Positions 63,444 to 64,000 of a stretch of DNA of 64,000 bases are shown here, piece after piece. The position numbers and the translations under genes were made by a program. The stretch comes from Natrinema gelatinilyticum (GTDB lineage Archaea; Halobacteriota; Halobacteria; Halobacteriales; Natrialbaceae). Where the stretch lies: positions 2,418,001-2,482,000 of the forward strand of contig NZ_CP100756.1 in NCBI RefSeq assembly GCF_024266705.1. Reading direction: 5' to 3'. The number at the start of each line of letters is the position of its first letter. The stretch's first letter is position 1. The notes below the pieces were generated by a model that did not search any database, was not told the origin of the DNA, and saw only the letters and a program-made list of their open reading frames with translations.

Positions 63444-63962
63444 TCAGTCGCCGTTCGAATCCGTGTCACTCACCATCTGAATGCGCTCGATGCCGTTCAT
63501 CTCCTCGACGACTTCGACGACCGCTTTGGGGACGAGTGTCTGCCAGTCGTCACCGTTTATCATTCGCTCGCGGACTTCGGTTCCCTCGAGGACGTCTCGG
63601 TTGAACATCGGCGACTGACGAATCTCGATGCCGGCCTCCCGAAAGAGCTGGATGACCAGCGGGTTGTTCGAGTAGGCGACGTCGAAGTCGGGACTCATGC
63701 TCTGGATGTGGCTCACCCAGACCGAGTTCCGCTCTAAGTCCTCGATCGGAACCGCGTACGTCACGAGATCGTAGTCGACGAGCGATTTCGTGATCATCAT
63801 GATCCGCTCGCCCGCTGTAAACGGATTCCGCCCGGTGTGTGAGTCGTCGGCGCTCCCGATCCCCAAGACGAGTTCGTCGACGTCCTCGGCGATCTGTTCG
63901 ACCATGCTCAGGTGGCCGTTGTGAAAGGGCTGAAAACGGCCGATATAGAACCCCCGCGTCAT
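63444..63962 (-). CDS. nadM: Nicotinamide-nucleotide adenylyltransferase
   Basis: The protein has 172 residues and makes NAD from NMN and ATP. The nucleotidyltransferase motif is GFYIGRFQPFHNGHLSMVEQ, with NPFTAGERIMMITKSL and NPLVIQLFREAG. ATG 63962 is chosen; GTG 63971 is possible. CTTAAG within the 14-bp palindrome CACGCTTAAGCGTG (63983-63996) lies about 27 nt upstream and is the likely TATA region. Confidence 0.93.
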   Translation of the reverse strand: MTRGFYIGRFQPFHNGHLSMVEQIAEDVDELVLGIGSADDSHTGRNPFTAGERIMMITKSLVDYDLVTYAVPIEDLERNSVWVSHIQSMSPDFDVAYSNNPLVIQLFREAGIEIRQSPMFNRDVLEGTEVRERMINGDDWQTLVPKAVVEVVEEMNGIERIQMVSDTDSNGD

Positions 63963-64000
63963 GCCGGACACTGCTCGAGCAGCACGCTTAAGCGTGGCGA

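Noticed and set aside
1..64000. tRNA, rRNA and CRISPR arrays
   Set aside because: I looked for T-loop-like GGTTCGAATC motifs, CCA-adjacent acceptor stems and regularly spaced repeats, and saw none. A covariance-model search would be decisive.

Overview
The window is haloarchaeal chromosome: high GC, strongly acidic proteins with Asp/Glu in place of Lys, many GTG starts, and TATA-like elements about 25-28 nt upstream of start codons, which is the leaderless arrangement typical of class Halobacteria. Gene content (TgtA/RaSEA, CetZ, TFS, a thermosome without a GGM tail, F420 genes, HalOD1, DUF5787/5789/5797-type proteins, a halocin C8-like precursor) agrees. A Natrinema/Haloterrigena-like member of the Natrialbaceae is my best guess, but genus cannot be proven from this sequence alone.

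Layout. 0-6 kb: a cut-off NosL-like gene, a TRAM protein, a Tat-exported PQQ-type beta-propeller, and the divergent archaeosine pair tgtA/raSEA. 6-8.4 kb: an intact IS630-type element inserted in a palindrome, a 54-aa membrane protein, a histidine-kinase remnant and a Cys-rich micro-ORF. 8.4-10.8 kb: a TetR regulator divergent from a two-gene ABC exporter, with a clear operator between them. 11-22 kb: purQ, purS, purU, an amidase, a ubiquitin-like protein, purC, a channel, cofH. 22-28.4 kb: SDR, deaminase, cofG, a decayed sarcosine-oxidase-like gene, cofC, cetZ, an NDUFA9-like protein. 28.5-43 kb: tmk, a TrkA/RAM cluster, several membrane and conserved haloarchaeal proteins, MFS, TFS, trmI-nac and other housekeeping genes. 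43-50.3 kb: the lysine/DAP pathway (dapA-dapB-dapD, lysA, dapF-dapE), split by a membrane protein and an IS200/IS605-type end relic. 50.3-52 kb: an AT-rich island with a halocin C8-like precursor broken by one in-frame TGA, plus a four-helix membrane protein. 52-55 kb: a frameshifted formate/nitrite transporter and a translationally coupled pair of half-size DMT transporters recently split by an IS1595-type element. 55-64 kb: purB, the purN-AICAR transformylase fusion, a DUF4147 kinase, a frameshifted amidohydrolase, a thermosome subunit, SAM hydrolase and nadM.

Functional themes. Six purine-related loci (purQ, purS, purU, purC, purB, purN-H) and three F420 genes (cofH, cofG, cofC) are scattered across the window; most of the DAP lysine pathway is here; archaeosine synthesis is represented by tgtA and raSEA. 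The accessory regions are where genes are decaying: at least six broken genes or fragments and two insertion sequences.

The most unusual items are the halocin C8-like precursor with its single in-frame stop, two homologous Cys-rich micro-ORFs 9 kb apart (7.9 and 17.2 kb), the IS1595 insertion into a coupled transporter pair, and a phosphotransferase whose conserved coding region runs to an apparent ATA start. No rRNA, tRNA or CRISPR array was recognised.
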